Source of the DNA: Candidatus Eisenbacteria bacterium
GTDB taxonomy: Bacteria > Eisenbacteria > RBG-16-71-46
DNA length: 60,973 bases
NCBI GenBank assembly: GCA_035712145.1
Contig: DASTBI010000182.1
Location: 1-60,973 of the forward strand
Reading direction: 5' to 3'
The notes beneath the pieces are model-generated. The model was not told the origin of the DNA. It ran no database searches and worked only from the letters and a program-made list of their open reading frames with translations. Position numbers and translations under genes: made by a program. Below, one piece after another: positions 33,714 through 42,214 of the stretch; the stretch's first letter is position 1, and every line of letters begins with the position of its first letter.

Positions 33714-34319
33714 ATGCGCCTCGTTGCAAGGATGCTCCTCGCGCTGGCTGCGCTCATCGCCTTCTCGACGATCGCGGCGACGTCGCACGCCCAGACCACA
33801 CCGACGCCCACACCCCCGCCCACACCCGGCGCGACCCCTGGCGGAAGCCTGCGGTCGGTCGAAGGCATCACCTCCACCATCTTCCAGGAGCGGCAGAGCT
33901 CGTTCTCCGGGATCGGAGTCCGCGTACGAGTCCGGCTGCCGCAGCTCATCGAAGGCTTCTCGGTCGCGCCCATGATCGAGTACTGGCGAAACCGGAGCAC
34001 GCTGAAGGATTTCGGTGTCGAGGCCACGCGCAAAGACGCCACGCTCGGCGCCCTGTTCCGCTACGACCTGAAGCGCGAAGGCTGGCAGCCCTACTTCGGC
34101 ACCGGGATGGGGCTGCACTTCCTGTCCAGCGAGCTCGACGCGCCTTCGCTCGGCTTCAACGACGCGTCCGAGTCGCTGATGAAAGGCGGGGTCATCCTGC
34201 TCGGCGGGATCAAGTTCGGACTCGCCGGAAAGCTCGGCAACCTGATCGAGCTCGAGTACCACGGCCTCGGCGAGCACAGCCAGACCAAGTTCAATTGGGG
34301 CCTGAGCTACGACTTCTGA
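33714..34319 (+). CDS. Small outer-membrane beta-barrel protein
   Basis: 201 residues from ATG at 33714 with AGAGG upstream. Signal peptide (MRLVARMLLALAALIAFSTI, cleavage near SHAQ), a Thr/Pro linker (TTPTPTPPPTPGATPGG), then about 150 residues of alternating strands ending in KFNWGLSYDF, the aromatic terminus expected of an outer-membrane barrel. It resembles eight-stranded OmpW/OmpX-like porin-fold proteins. It lies 157 bases after the usher-like gene and might be part of the same surface locus or an independent gene. No terminator is seen between it and the convergent hydrolase. Confidence 0.8.
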   Translation: MRLVARMLLALAALIAFSTIAATSHAQTTPTPTPPPTPGATPGGSLRSVEGITSTIFQERQSSFSGIGVRVRVRLPQLIEGFSVAPMIEYWRNRSTLKDFGVEATRKDATLGALFRYDLKREGWQPYFGTGMGLHFLSSELDAPSLGFNDASESLMKGGVILLGGIKFGLAGKLGNLIELEYHGLGEHSQTKFNWGLSYDF

Positions 34320-34322
34320 GCC

Positions 34323-35345
34323 TCAGGGACACAGCATCAGGTCAGCCAGCACGGGGTATACGACGTCGACCTGCTGGTAGGGCTGCAGCGGATCGATGAG
34401 GTCGTGCCCGAGCTTCAGGGAGCCGGGGAATTCGTAGTCCTTGATGCGCTCTCCCGCTCGCGCGCGCCACGCCCGCACGACCTCGCGCGCCGACTGGTTG
34501 TTGATCGCGTGATCGTTCTCGATCGTCACCATCGTGATCGACCTTGCCCTCGGCGCGGCGCGACCCGCGGACACCGTCACCGCGCAGCCCAGGCGCAAGA
34601 CCTCGCCGAGCCCGCGCGTCGAGAAACGCGGATAGACGTACGTCGGCCCCAGGACCTTCTCGCGGAGCTTGTCGTCCCACCACACGAACTGGTTGGGAAT
34701 CCAGAGGAAGAATCGCGTCAGCCCGGGCGTGAGCGGCGACCAGAGCTGAGGGACGCCGAACACCGGCGCGATGATCACGGCACGATCCACGTCGTTTCGC
34801 TCCTGCGCGAGCCACGCCGCGAGCACCGCGCCGAGCGAGAGTCCCGCGACCGACACGCTGTCCCCGAGCCCGTGCCCGATGTCGACGACTTCGTCCCCGA
34901 AGCGCGTCAGCTCTTGAGCCGTGAGGTTGGCGAGATCGGGCGTCAATCGGTCCGCCAGCCCGTGGTGTGGAATGCGCGCGATCAGAACGTTGGCCCCGCG
35001 CTCGTGCAGCGTGCGGCCCAGGCTCACGAACTGCCTCGGGCAATTGGTCAGTCCGTGGAGGAGCACCACGGCGCGCTCGGTGCGGTGTCCGTGCGTCATC
35101 AGCTCGAGCCGGCACAGGGGATGGAGCTCTCCTTTGTCCGCCGCGCGAAGCGCCTCGACGCGCTGGATCGCCTGCGCGTAATCCGGCGCAGGGCGAGGAC
35201 GGCCCGGAAATCGCGCGAAGGGCGGGACGAACAGGAACCAGGCGATCGCCAGCAGGGCGGCGAGCGCGATGGCCAGCGCCAGCCGGCTGACACGCCGCCG
35301 AGACTTAGCGGGCGCTGGCGAGGGCACGGCCTCCGTCGATGGCAT
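34323..35345 (-). CDS. Membrane-anchored alpha/beta hydrolase
   Basis: 340 residues. An N-terminal anchor (LALAIALAALLAIAWFLFV, about 22-40) is followed by an alpha/beta hydrolase fold: AVVLLHGLTNCPRQF (oxyanion region) and VSVAGLSLGAVLAAW, with nucleophile S170 in GLSLG. Asp and His of the triad are likely in the C-terminal part (DHAINNQSAREVV; LGHDLIDP). Probably a lipase or carboxylesterase acting at the membrane. Its start overlaps the SDR gene's end by 41 bases, so the true start could be slightly further in. Confidence 0.82.
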   Translation of the reverse strand: MPSTEAVPSPAPAKSRRRVSRLALAIALAALLAIAWFLFVPPFARFPGRPRPAPDYAQAIQRVEALRAADKGELHPLCRLELMTHGHRTERAVVLLHGLTNCPRQFVSLGRTLHERGANVLIARIPHHGLADRLTPDLANLTAQELTRFGDEVVDIGHGLGDSVSVAGLSLGAVLAAWLAQERNDVDRAVIIAPVFGVPQLWSPLTPGLTRFFLWIPNQFVWWDDKLREKVLGPTYVYPRFSTRGLGEVLRLGCAVTVSAGRAAPRARSITMVTIENDHAINNQSAREVVRAWRARAGERIKDYEFPGSLKLGHDLIDPLQPYQQVDVVYPVLADLMLCP

Positions 35346-36081
35346 AGGTCGCTCCCGTCACCCACGGCGTCTCGTCGCTGAGCAGGAAGAGCACGAGCGC
35401 CGCCACTTCCTCCACGTTTCCGACCCGTCCCAGCGGATGCGTGGTCTTGGAGCGCTCGAGAAAGCCCTCGTAGTCCGCAATCGCGTTGGTCACGGTGTGG
35501 AGCTCGGTGACCACGACGCCCGGATTGACCGCATTCACCCGCACACCGTGGGGCGCCAGATCCAGCGCGGCGCAGCGGGTGAGCTGATCGACGCCAGCCT
35601 TGCTCACGCAATAGGCGAGGACGTTGGGGTACGGCCTCGGTCCTGCCACCGAGGAGAGGTTCACGATGCTGCCCTTGCGCTCGATGAGCGCACGGGCGGC
35701 CGCTTTGGTCATGAGGAAGATCGACCTGAGGTTGGAGTCCATGACCCGGTCCCACTCCGCCGCATCGATGTCGAGCAAGCCGCCGCTGCCGATCACGCCC
35801 GCGGCGTTCACCAGGCCATCCAGTCCGCCGAAACGCGCGGCCGCGGTCTTCACCCAGGCCTCGCACGTCGCCTGATCGCGGACGTCGCCGGTCACGATCT
35901 CGCACTCGCTGCCGGCTGCGCGGATGGCCTTTGCCGTCTCTTCCAGGCGCTCGGCGCGCCTTCCCGCGGCGACCACCCTGGCGCCTTCCTTACCGAGCGC
36001 GAGCGCGCACGCGCGTCCGATACCGCTGGAGGCGCCGGTGACGAGCACGACCTTGTTGGCGAAGCGGCGTCTTTCGGACAT
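35305..36081 (-). CDS. Short-chain dehydrogenase/reductase
   Basis: 258 residues from ATG at 36081. Classical SDR motifs: VVLVTGASSGIGRACALAL (cofactor), GLVNAAGV (NAG-like), and catalytic residues in NLSSVAGPRPYPNVLAYCVSK (Ser, Tyr and Lys of YxxxK). The C-terminus has VRVNAVNPGVVVTEL and TGATYAIDGG. The substrate is unknown; FabG-like or sugar/steroid-like oxidoreduction is possible. It ends inside the start of the hydrolase gene (41-base overlap), which suggests a shared transcript. Confidence 0.95.
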   Translation of the reverse strand: MSERRRFANKVVLVTGASSGIGRACALALGKEGARVVAAGRRAERLEETAKAIRAAGSECEIVTGDVRDQATCEAWVKTAAARFGGLDGLVNAAGVIGSGGLLDIDAAEWDRVMDSNLRSIFLMTKAAARALIERKGSIVNLSSVAGPRPYPNVLAYCVSKAGVDQLTRCAALDLAPHGVRVNAVNPGVVVTELHTVTNAIADYEGFLERSKTTHPLGRVGNVEEVAALVLFLLSDETPWVTGATYAIDGGRALASAR

Positions 36082-36109
36082 GGGCCAGCCTCCAGGACGG
36101 AGCGCGACG

Positions 36110-37876
36110 TTAGTCGCGCGCCGCGGTTGCGTCCAGTCGGCGCAGCATGGCACGCGCGCTGTCGGCCAAGGATCCCGCGGAGGAGAGCTCGATCGCCCGG
36201 CGGCACTCCGCGGCGGCTTCGTCGGATCGGCCGAGTTGGGCGACGACAGTCGCCCTCGCCAGAGCGAGGCGCGCGTCGTCTGGATAGGCGATCGCAGCAG
36301 CCCGCAAGTGCTCATCGGCCTCACGCGGGAAGTTGAAGCGCACGAGCTTGTCGGCCAGCCGCAGATGAGATTCGGCGCCGCGGCCGAGATTGTCCACGAA
36401 CCCATCGACACTGCCGGCGATCAGCTCGAAGTCCCGGTATTCCGGAGTCCAGCGGGAAACGAACGCGACCGAGTCGACCGTGGGGCACACCGCGCGCAAC
36501 CCGCGTCCATCGTCGAGCACCGACTTCAGGAGATTGGCGAAGAAGGGGTTGTCCCCGACGTTTGGGATGTAGAACACGATGCTTGCGTGACGGCCGCCGA
36601 GGGACTCCTCGATACGGGTCGCCACGCGACGCGCCAGCTCGACCTTGCGGACGAACGGGTCGAGGGGAATGTCCATGTAAGGCAGACGCCGGCCGAGCCG
36701 CACTTGAAGCAGCTGATCGGACCGGGCGGCGTGCGCCCCAACGATCAGCACCGCCAGAGCCCAGGCGATGGTGTTCCTCCAAGGCCATGGACGTCGCTCT
36801 GGTCGACGCGATCGCTTCGCGGGTCGGGCGGCCGTCGGGCGCGTGATTCGTTCGCGTGCGAGGAGCCACTCGGTGATGCCGCCGAGAGCCAGGGCGAGAC
36901 CCGCAGCGGGCGCGTAGAGGTAGTTGAGATAACGCTGCCACTGGAGCGGCAGCACCGGGAGCAGAGCCAGGAGCCACCAGGCCCACCCCACGATCGGTGC
37001 CCGGGTTCGTCCTCGAGCCAGCCAAGCCAGGCCCGCGCCCACGACCAGAACGAGCGCCGCCCAGATCCACGGCACCGTGGTCGTCGCACCATAGTAGTCC
37101 GGGATCAGCGTGACGAGATCGGTGGACCACGACGCGTAGTGAGCGCCAGCTCTCAACAGATTGGCTCCGAACGCGGTCTCGTACGGCCGCCCGCCAAGCG
37201 CCGTCTCCCGCACACCCGAGAGCAGCACGTAGCCGATCATCGCCACGCTCGCCGCCACCAGCGGCGCGATACGACGAGCGCGCTCGCGCCACGCTTTTCC
37301 CACGGCCGGCGAGAGCAGGAGCGCGAGGGGAACAAGAGCCACGCTCTCCTTGGAGAGCAGCGCGGCGACGAAGAGCGGCAGCGCGCTCCGCCGTGCCCAG
37401 ACTCCCTGGGCGCTCAGCGCAAGGGCGGAGGCCAGCGCCAGCGCGAGAGCGAGCATCTCCCCCACGCCGACCACCTGCGACACGACCGAATAGAAGAGGC
37501 GCGAGGTGCCGAACAGTCCCGCGGCGACCGTGGCGGCCAGCCTTCCTCCGTGCCGGCGCGCGAAGGCGTAGAGCAGCGCGACGCAGGCAGCGTGCAGCAG
37601 GACGTTGACCACCATGTACGGGCTTGGTTCGATGCCGAACCAGGGCGAGACGAGGTCGAAATACGCGCGTCCCGAGAGATAGCGCCACACGGTGGTGAGC
37701 TGCGGAGCGAGTCCTCTCGCCCGCTCGAGCAGGATCAGGTCATCGGGCGAGAAGTAGGCGCCTAACGCGGAGCGGTAGACCCAGAGGGAGGCGACCGCGC
37801 ATCCGAGCGCGAGCAGGATGTCCGGCCAAGCGGGCCGAAAGCGATGGACACGGCCTTCGCTCAACCCAGCGCCCAC
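36110..37876 (-). CDS. Multi-pass membrane protein (GT-C-like) with TPR tail
   Basis: 588 residues with about ten hydrophobic segments (for example [51 protein letters not shown]). The first loop has [16 protein letters not shown], an acidic pair like the catalytic loop of GT-C enzymes. The C-terminus (about 520-588) holds TPR-like repeats: [20 protein letters not shown] and [20 protein letters not shown]. The overall plan matches PMT/ArnT-like or O-antigen-ligase-like membrane proteins, sometimes annotated as tetratricopeptide glycosyltransferases. GTG at 37876 or TTG at 37864 could be the start, both inside the hsdR remnant. Function unproven. Confidence 0.7.
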   Translation of the reverse strand: MGAGLSEGRVHRFRPAWPDILLALGCAVASLWVYRSALGAYFSPDDLILLERARGLAPQLTTVWRYLSGRAYFDLVSPWFGIEPSPYMVVNVLLHAACVALLYAFARRHGGRLAATVAAGLFGTSRLFYSVVSQVVGVGEMLALALALASALALSAQGVWARRSALPLFVAALLSKESVALVPLALLLSPAVGKAWRERARRIAPLVAASVAMIGYVLLSGVRETALGGRPYETAFGANLLRAGAHYASWSTDLVTLIPDYYGATTTVPWIWAALVLVVGAGLAWLARGRTRAPIVGWAWWLLALLPVLPLQWQRYLNYLYAPAAGLALALGGITEWLLARERITRPTAARPAKRSRRPERRPWPWRNTIAWALAVLIVGAHAARSDQLLQVRLGRRLPYMDIPLDPFVRKVELARRVATRIEESLGGRHASIVFYIPNVGDNPFFANLLKSVLDDGRGLRAVCPTVDSVAFVSRWTPEYRDFELIAGSVDGFVDNLGRGAESHLRLADKLVRFNFPREADEHLRAAAIAYPDDARLALARATVVAQLGRSDEAAAECRRAIELSSAGSLADSARAMLRRLDATAARD

Positions 37877-38050
37877 GCCCCCGAGTCACCCAGCACCTTC
37901 ACGGCGCTGGTCTCGAACGCATCGTAGAACACCACTTCGTCATCGGTGAGCCCGAGCTTCTCACCGCGGCCGGCCTCGCGCATATCTTATGACGAGCCCA
38001 TCATCTCTTCGATCACTTGGGCTGTCTCGATCGCTCTGTTCCTCGTACCT
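37861..38050 (-). pseudogene. hsdR: hsdR (type I restriction R subunit) C-terminal remnant
   Basis: The minus strand reads NRAIETAQVIEEMMGSS, a TAA stop at 37989-37987, then in the same frame [20 protein letters not shown] and [14 protein letters not shown] before losing similarity and stopping at 37863-37861. This is the recognisable C-terminal region of type I restriction R subunits (NRAIExAQVIEEL...MREAxxRGExLGLTxDExAFYDAL...AVxVLGD). The stop replaces the Lys just before DMREA, and one extra base just upstream disrupts the RY-x-NRAIE sequence. It is a short dead piece, cut off before the conserved VR region, with no hsdM or hsdS nearby. The GT-C-like gene starts inside its tail. Confidence 0.75.
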
Positions 38051-38054
38051 GCCG

Positions 38055-39278
38055 TCATAGAACCCGCCACCATGGTGCGGCCAGCACATCCGGCGCCAGC
38101 CAATGGAGCTCTCGCCCCGTGTGCAGTAGCAGCCCTGCGCGCGCCTTCTTGCCGTACTCCGCGCGGAAGCTTCGCAGGCGCGCCGCGTCGCCGAGCCCGG
38201 GCCGGGCGCCGGCCTTGATCTCGATGGGCAGCAAACGGCCTTCGGTCTCGATCACGAAATCCACCTCCTCGCCGCTCGCCGTGCGCCAGTACGTGAGTTC
38301 CGCCCGTTCGAGCCGCGCGTCGCGCCACGCGAGCAGATCCTGGAGCACCAGGTTCTCGAGATGCGGTCCGGCGGGCTCCGCACCGCCTGCGAGATGCAGG
38401 GCGACTCCGGTATCGCCCCAGTAGAGCTTCGGCGACTTGATGAGGCGTTTGGTGCGGTTCACGGCGTAGGCCGGGAGCCGAACCAGAAGGTATGACGTCT
38501 CGAGCAAATTGAGCCAGCGGTGCATGGTGGGCTGCGGCAAGCCGACATCCCTGCCGATCTCCGCCTGATTGACAAGCTGACCGAGCCGCAGGCAGGCGGC
38601 CCGCATCAGACGCCGGAAATCCGGCAGCGCGCTGATCGACGCGAGTGCCTGCAAGTCCCGTTCGAGATACGTGCGCACATAGCCGTCGAACCAAATCTCG
38701 CGATCGGCGGAGCGTTTCATCTCGACGGCCGGAGTCGGGAAGCCCCCCCGCAACGCAAGCGCACGCCAGTCGTCGGGCTCGTCGAGACCGGCCGAAAGCA
38801 GATCGAGCCACTGCGCGTCGGGCGCGGCGATCAGCTCCTCCCATAGGCCGGCGCGCCCCTCTCCGCGCTGCTCGCGGCGCGTCATCGGCCACAAGGTGAG
38901 GTAGGTCGCGCGACCGGCGAGCGACTCGGACACGCTGCGCATCATCAGCAGGTTCGCGGAGCCCGTGAGCAGAAACCGCCCCACCGCGCGGCGCCGATCG
39001 ATGGCGCGCTTTACGGCGCGCAGCAACTCCGGCGCGCGCTGCACCTCATCAAGCGTGACGGGTTCGTTGCCGCCGACGAGCGCCTCCGGGTCCCGCCGCG
39101 CGGCGTCGAGGACATCCAGGTCGTCGAGCGAAAGGTAGCGGCGTTTGCCCGGCGCGAGGCGCTGCACCAGCGTGCTCTTGCCCGCCTGTCGCGGACCGGT
39201 GACCACGATTGCCGGCATCGCGCGCAACCGCTCGGCGAGCGCCGACGTGACGAGCCGGGGCAGCGGAGCGATATTCAT
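38055..39278 (-). CDS. AAA+ ATPase with DUF4143 domain
   Basis: 407 residues from ATG at 39278. Walker A IVVTGPRQAGKSTLV (about residues 24-38, GxxxxGKS), Walker B-like RYLSLDDLDVL and PVTLDEVQRAPELL, sensor FLLTGSANLLMM, then the DUF4143 part with RTYLERDLQALASI, a winged-helix-like LVNQAEIGRDVGLPQPTMHRW, and a restriction-endonuclease-like end, VDFVIETEGRLLPIEIKAG, where Asp, Glu and Lys could form a PD-(D/E)xK core. These proteins are common in genomic islands and their role is unproven. The hsdR remnant lies just downstream, so this may be a leftover of an accessory island. The gene ends 68 bases before the intact end of that remnant. Confidence 0.88.
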   Translation of the reverse strand: MNIAPLPRLVTSALAERLRAMPAIVVTGPRQAGKSTLVQRLAPGKRRYLSLDDLDVLDAARRDPEALVGGNEPVTLDEVQRAPELLRAVKRAIDRRRAVGRFLLTGSANLLMMRSVSESLAGRATYLTLWPMTRREQRGEGRAGLWEELIAAPDAQWLDLLSAGLDEPDDWRALALRGGFPTPAVEMKRSADREIWFDGYVRTYLERDLQALASISALPDFRRLMRAACLRLGQLVNQAEIGRDVGLPQPTMHRWLNLLETSYLLVRLPAYAVNRTKRLIKSPKLYWGDTGVALHLAGGAEPAGPHLENLVLQDLLAWRDARLERAELTYWRTASGEEVDFVIETEGRLLPIEIKAGARPGLGDAARLRSFRAEYGKKARAGLLLHTGRELHWLAPDVLAAPWWRVL

Positions 39279-39303
39279 GGCATGTATGATAATCATTCAT
39301 GGC
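39279..39303. promoter_or_regulatory. 25-bp near-perfect palindrome abutting the DUF4143 ATPase start
   Basis: GGCATGTATGAT, centre A at 39291, then ATCATTCATGGC: 10 of 12 positions in the arms match. It is AT-rich in a GC-rich background and sits directly before the ATG at 39278 on the minus strand. It looks like an operator or a 5' hairpin. TATGAT/TATCAT-type -10 sequences also fall inside it. Confidence 0.6.
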
Positions 39304-39343
39304 GTGGAAGGCCACGCACACGCCCAGGCGTCTCGGCTCTCGG

Positions 39344-39802
39344 CTACCCGATGCGGCCGAAGCCGCGCGCCATGAAGGCGGCGACAAGCACGATCACCAC
39401 CACCAGCGCCATCTCGATGTGGCTCAGCATCCGGTAGAGGGGCGCCGCGGAAACGTCGGGACTCTCGCCACGTTTGAGGGCCATGCGCCAGCGGATCAGT
39501 CCGACCATCGGCATGATCTCGAGCAGGAAGACCAGCACGAACAGCGTGAGCTTCAGGTGGAAGAGCCAGGTGCCGAGGTAGAACGACGCGCCCTTCTCGA
39601 AGGGACCGAAAGCCCGGAACGTCCCCGTCACGATCCAAAGGATGGCGGCCAGGCCCCACCAGGCATCGGCGACGAATACTTTGCGCAGGCCCTCGGCATC
39701 GAGCGGCCCTTTGAGGGCGCGGGTCCTCGCATAGATCGCGGGCAACCCGATCGCGATCGCCAGCACGTGAAGCGCAGAGAGAACGGCGGCCAGGACGGCC
39801 AT
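39344..39802 (-). CDS. DUF2214-family membrane protein
   Basis: 152 residues from ATG at 39802. About four hydrophobic segments: AVLAAVLSALHVLAIAIGL, WWGLAAILWIVTGTF, FHLKLTLFVLVFLLEIMPMV and EMALVVVIVLVAAFMARGF. The phrases ARTRALKGPL, FVADAWWGLAAILW, FRAFGPFEKG and IRWRMALKRG fit the DUF2214 pattern. It is a small inner-membrane protein of unknown function, sometimes heme-associated in other genomes. It starts 2 bases after the SufT-like gene and is the last gene of the Fe-S operon. Confidence 0.75.
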   Translation of the reverse strand: MAVLAAVLSALHVLAIAIGLPAIYARTRALKGPLDAEGLRKVFVADAWWGLAAILWIVTGTFRAFGPFEKGASFYLGTWLFHLKLTLFVLVFLLEIMPMVGLIRWRMALKRGESPDVSAAPLYRMLSHIEMALVVVIVLVAAFMARGFGRIG

Positions 39803-39804
39803 CG

Positions 39805-40194
39805 TCAGTAAGAGAAGCCGAGCAGCCCGGGATCCGGCATCAAGTCCGGGCTCCAGGCGTCCGGCAGGATCTCCACCTCGCACTCCTGGGGCACCACGCT
39901 CTGCGTCGCCGCTTTCACGTCGGCGATCATCTGCGGCGCGTAGGGACAGAAGGGCGTCGTGAGCATCATCTTGATCTGCGTCCTGTCCGGCTCGACGAGG
40001 ACCTCCCGGATCAGGCCGAGGTCGATCACCGAGAGGCCGATCTCCGGGTCCATCACGGTCTCGAGCGCCGAGCGGATCGCCATCTCCTGCTGGCTTGGAG
40101 CGGCAGCAGGTGTCGCCGGCTGCGGCGTGGCTTCGGGTGCCGCGGCCTTCGCCTCCTCGGGCGCCGGGTCCTTCTTCTCGTTCTCTTCGCTCAT
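39805..40194 (-). CDS. sufT: SufT/MIP18-family (DUF59) Fe-S assembly protein
   Basis: 129 residues from ATG at 40194, which overlaps the Rieske gene stop (ATGA). A charged, Ala/Pro-rich leader (to about residue 42) precedes the DUF59 domain: IRSALETVMDPEIGLSVIDL, then GLIREVLVEPDRTQIKMM and TTPFCPYAPQMIADV, with the conserved DPE and TxFCP motifs. MIP18-like proteins help transfer or maturate Fe-S clusters. Its position within the suf operon agrees with that. Confidence 0.9.
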   Translation of the reverse strand: MSEENEKKDPAPEEAKAAAPEATPQPATPAAAPSQQEMAIRSALETVMDPEIGLSVIDLGLIREVLVEPDRTQIKMMLTTPFCPYAPQMIADVKAATQSVVPQECEVEILPDAWSPDLMPDPGLLGFSY

Positions 40195-40517
40195 GACCAT
40201 GCCACCTGGATATCGTCGCCCACCACTCGCACCTCGTACCGAGGCACCGGGACCATGGCGGGGAGCGACAGCACCGCACCGGTCCTCACGTCGAAGCGCG
40301 CGCCATGACGCGGACACTCGATCACGTGGCCTTCGAGAGTGCCTTCGGCCAGCGGTCCACCGTCGTGCGTGCACACGTCTTCCAGGGCATGGTAGCTCCC
40401 ATCGACCTTGAAGATGGCGAGCGACTGGTCACCGAGCCTCACCACCTTGATGCCCCCTTCCGGGATCTCACCCGCCTTCGCGACGGTCACGAACCCTCCC
40501 GTGCGCGTCTCGCTCAC
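40191..40517 (-). CDS. Rieske-type non-heme ferredoxin
   Basis: 108 residues, soluble. The Rieske pair is complete: CTHDGG (C49, H51) and CPRHGARF (C68, H71), ligating a 2Fe-2S cluster. It ends with RYEVRVVGDDIQVAWS, as in the NirD-like or dioxygenase ferredoxins. It probably supplies electrons for an Fe-S step or another oxidoreductase. The start overlaps the sufU stop by four bases (ATGA at 40517-40514) and its stop overlaps the next start. Confidence 0.95.
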   Translation of the reverse strand: MSETRTGGFVTVAKAGEIPEGGIKVVRLGDQSLAIFKVDGSYHALEDVCTHDGGPLAEGTLEGHVIECPRHGARFDVRTGAVLSLPAMVPVPRYEVRVVGDDIQVAWS

Positions 40518-40927
40518 GACCCCTCCTCCCCTTCATTCTCACCGGGCCACTGGGTGATTCCATAGACGCCGGCCTTCAGCGTCTTGAGCGCGAGCAGGCC
40601 GCACTTGAGCCGCACCGGGCCAAGCTCGATGCCGAGCATCTCGAGCACGTCATCGCGGCCGATCTTCTTCACCTCTTCGAGCGGCTTTCCTTCCACCGCC
40701 TCGCACAGCATCGACGCCGCGGCCTGGCTGATCGAGCAGCCGTGGCCCGAGAAACGGATCTGGTCGATGTGCCCGTCACGAAGTTTCAGATCCATGCGAA
40801 TGCGGTCGCCGCACAGCGGATTGGCATCCTCGTACGAGACATCCGGGTGATCGAGCGTGCCCTGATTTCGCGGGTGCTTGTAGTGCTCGAGGATGTTCTC
40901 GCGGTAGAGATCGTCCATGCCGCTCAT
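40514..40927 (-). CDS. sufU: SufU Fe-S assembly scaffold/sulfur transfer protein
   Basis: 137 residues from ATG at 40927, overlapping the sufS stop (ATGA). The three cysteines and Asp of SufU/IscU are present: NPLCGDR (C39, D41), SGHGCSIS (C64) and LKCGLLAL (C109). The region between C64 and C109 contains the insertion typical of SufU rather than IscU. SufU accepts sulfur from SufS and is zinc-bound in some bacteria. Part of the coupled suf operon. Confidence 0.96.
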   Translation of the reverse strand: MSGMDDLYRENILEHYKHPRNQGTLDHPDVSYEDANPLCGDRIRMDLKLRDGHIDQIRFSGHGCSISQAAASMLCEAVEGKPLEEVKKIGRDDVLEMLGIELGPVRLKCGLLALKTLKAGVYGITQWPGENEGEEGS

Positions 40928-42210
40928 CGCGCGAACACCTTCAGCGCGCGCCGGAGCCCGCGCGCCAGCACGTCGACCTCCTCCGGCACCGAGTAGCAAT
41001 GGAACGACGCCCGCGCGGAGGCCGGCACGCCGAGCTTCTCGTGGAGCGGCATGCAGCAGTGATGGCCTGCGCGCACGCACACGCCTTCGTCGTCCAGCAC
41101 GGTGGCCACGTCGTGCGGATGGATGTCGGCCAGCGTGAACGCCACCACGCCTCCGCGCCGATCCGCCGAGGGGCCCAGGATCTTCACCTCAGGGATTTCG
41201 CCGAGCTTCTCCATCGTCAGCGCCGCCAGCTCGCGGTCGTGAGCGAACACGGCGTCCATCCCCAGCCCTTGCAGATAATCGACCGCCGCGCCGAGCCCGA
41301 CCGCCTCGGCGATCGCCATCGTGCCGGCTTCGAACTTCCACGGCAGCTCGTTCCACTTGGAGCCGGTGAGCTTCACCTCGCGGATCATCTCGCCGCCACC
41401 GAGGAAAGGCGGCATGGACTCGAGCAGCGCCCGGCGCCCCCACAGCGCGCCGATGCCGGTTGGGCCGAGCATCTTGTGGCTGGTGAAGGCCACGAAATCC
41501 GCGCCCAGCGCCTGAACGTCCACCGGACAGTGCGGCACGCTCTGCGACGCGTCGACCAGCACCACGGCGCCCGCTTCGTGAGCGAGGCGCGCGATTTCGG
41601 CCACCGGGTTGATGGTGCCGAGCACGTTGGAGATGTGCACGAAGCCCATCAGCTTGACCCGGCCGTCCGCAAGCAGACGCGGCAGCGCTTCCAGGTCCAG
41701 TTCGCCGTTGCCCGTGACCGGGACGTAGCGCAGCTCGGCCTGACGTTCCTCGGCCAGGATCTGCCAGGGCACCAGGTTCGAGTGGTGCTCCATCTCGGTG
41801 AGCAGGATGGCGTCGCCTGCGCCGACGTTCGTGCGTCCCCACGCGTAGGCCACGAGGTTGATGGCCTCGGTGCTGTTGCGGGTGAAGATGATCTCGCGCG
41901 GCGAGGCCTTGACGTGTGCGGCCACCTTGCGGCGGGCGTCTTCGTACGCCGCGGTGGCCTCCTCGGCGATCTTGTAGATCCCGCGATGGATGTTGGCGTT
42001 GTACCCCGCGTAATAGCGGTTCATCGCCTCCAGCACCGCGTCCGGCTTCTGCGAGGTCGCGGCGCTGTCGAGATAGATGAGCGGCTTGTCTCGCGGCGTA
42101 CGGAAGATCGGGAAGTCCTGGCGCACGCGATGCGCGTCGAGGGCGCGGGCAGGCGTGACTCTCGCGCCGGCCGCGGCTCCGGAGCTCATCACCTGCGCCT
42201 CTGATTTCAC
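40924..42210 (-). CDS. sufS: Cysteine desulfurase SufS
   Basis: 428 residues from GTG at 42210 (ATG at 42189 is an alternative). PLP-dependent fold; the PLP lysine is K246 in FTSHKMLGPTG and the catalytic Cys is C385 in RAGHHCCMPLHEKLG, giving the SufS (group II) type. NIHRGIYKIAEEAT and EMEHHSNLVPWQ are family motifs. It removes sulfur from cysteine and passes it to SufU. Four bases separate it from the sufD stop and its own stop overlaps sufU. Confidence 0.97.
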   Translation of the reverse strand: MKSEAQVMSSGAAAGARVTPARALDAHRVRQDFPIFRTPRDKPLIYLDSAATSQKPDAVLEAMNRYYAGYNANIHRGIYKIAEEATAAYEDARRKVAAHVKASPREIIFTRNSTEAINLVAYAWGRTNVGAGDAILLTEMEHHSNLVPWQILAEERQAELRYVPVTGNGELDLEALPRLLADGRVKLMGFVHISNVLGTINPVAEIARLAHEAGAVVLVDASQSVPHCPVDVQALGADFVAFTSHKMLGPTGIGALWGRRALLESMPPFLGGGEMIREVKLTGSKWNELPWKFEAGTMAIAEAVGLGAAVDYLQGLGMDAVFAHDRELAALTMEKLGEIPEVKILGPSADRRGGVVAFTLADIHPHDVATVLDDEGVCVRAGHHCCMPLHEKLGVPASARASFHCYSVPEEVDVLARGLRRALKVFAR

Positions 42211-42214
42211 GACA

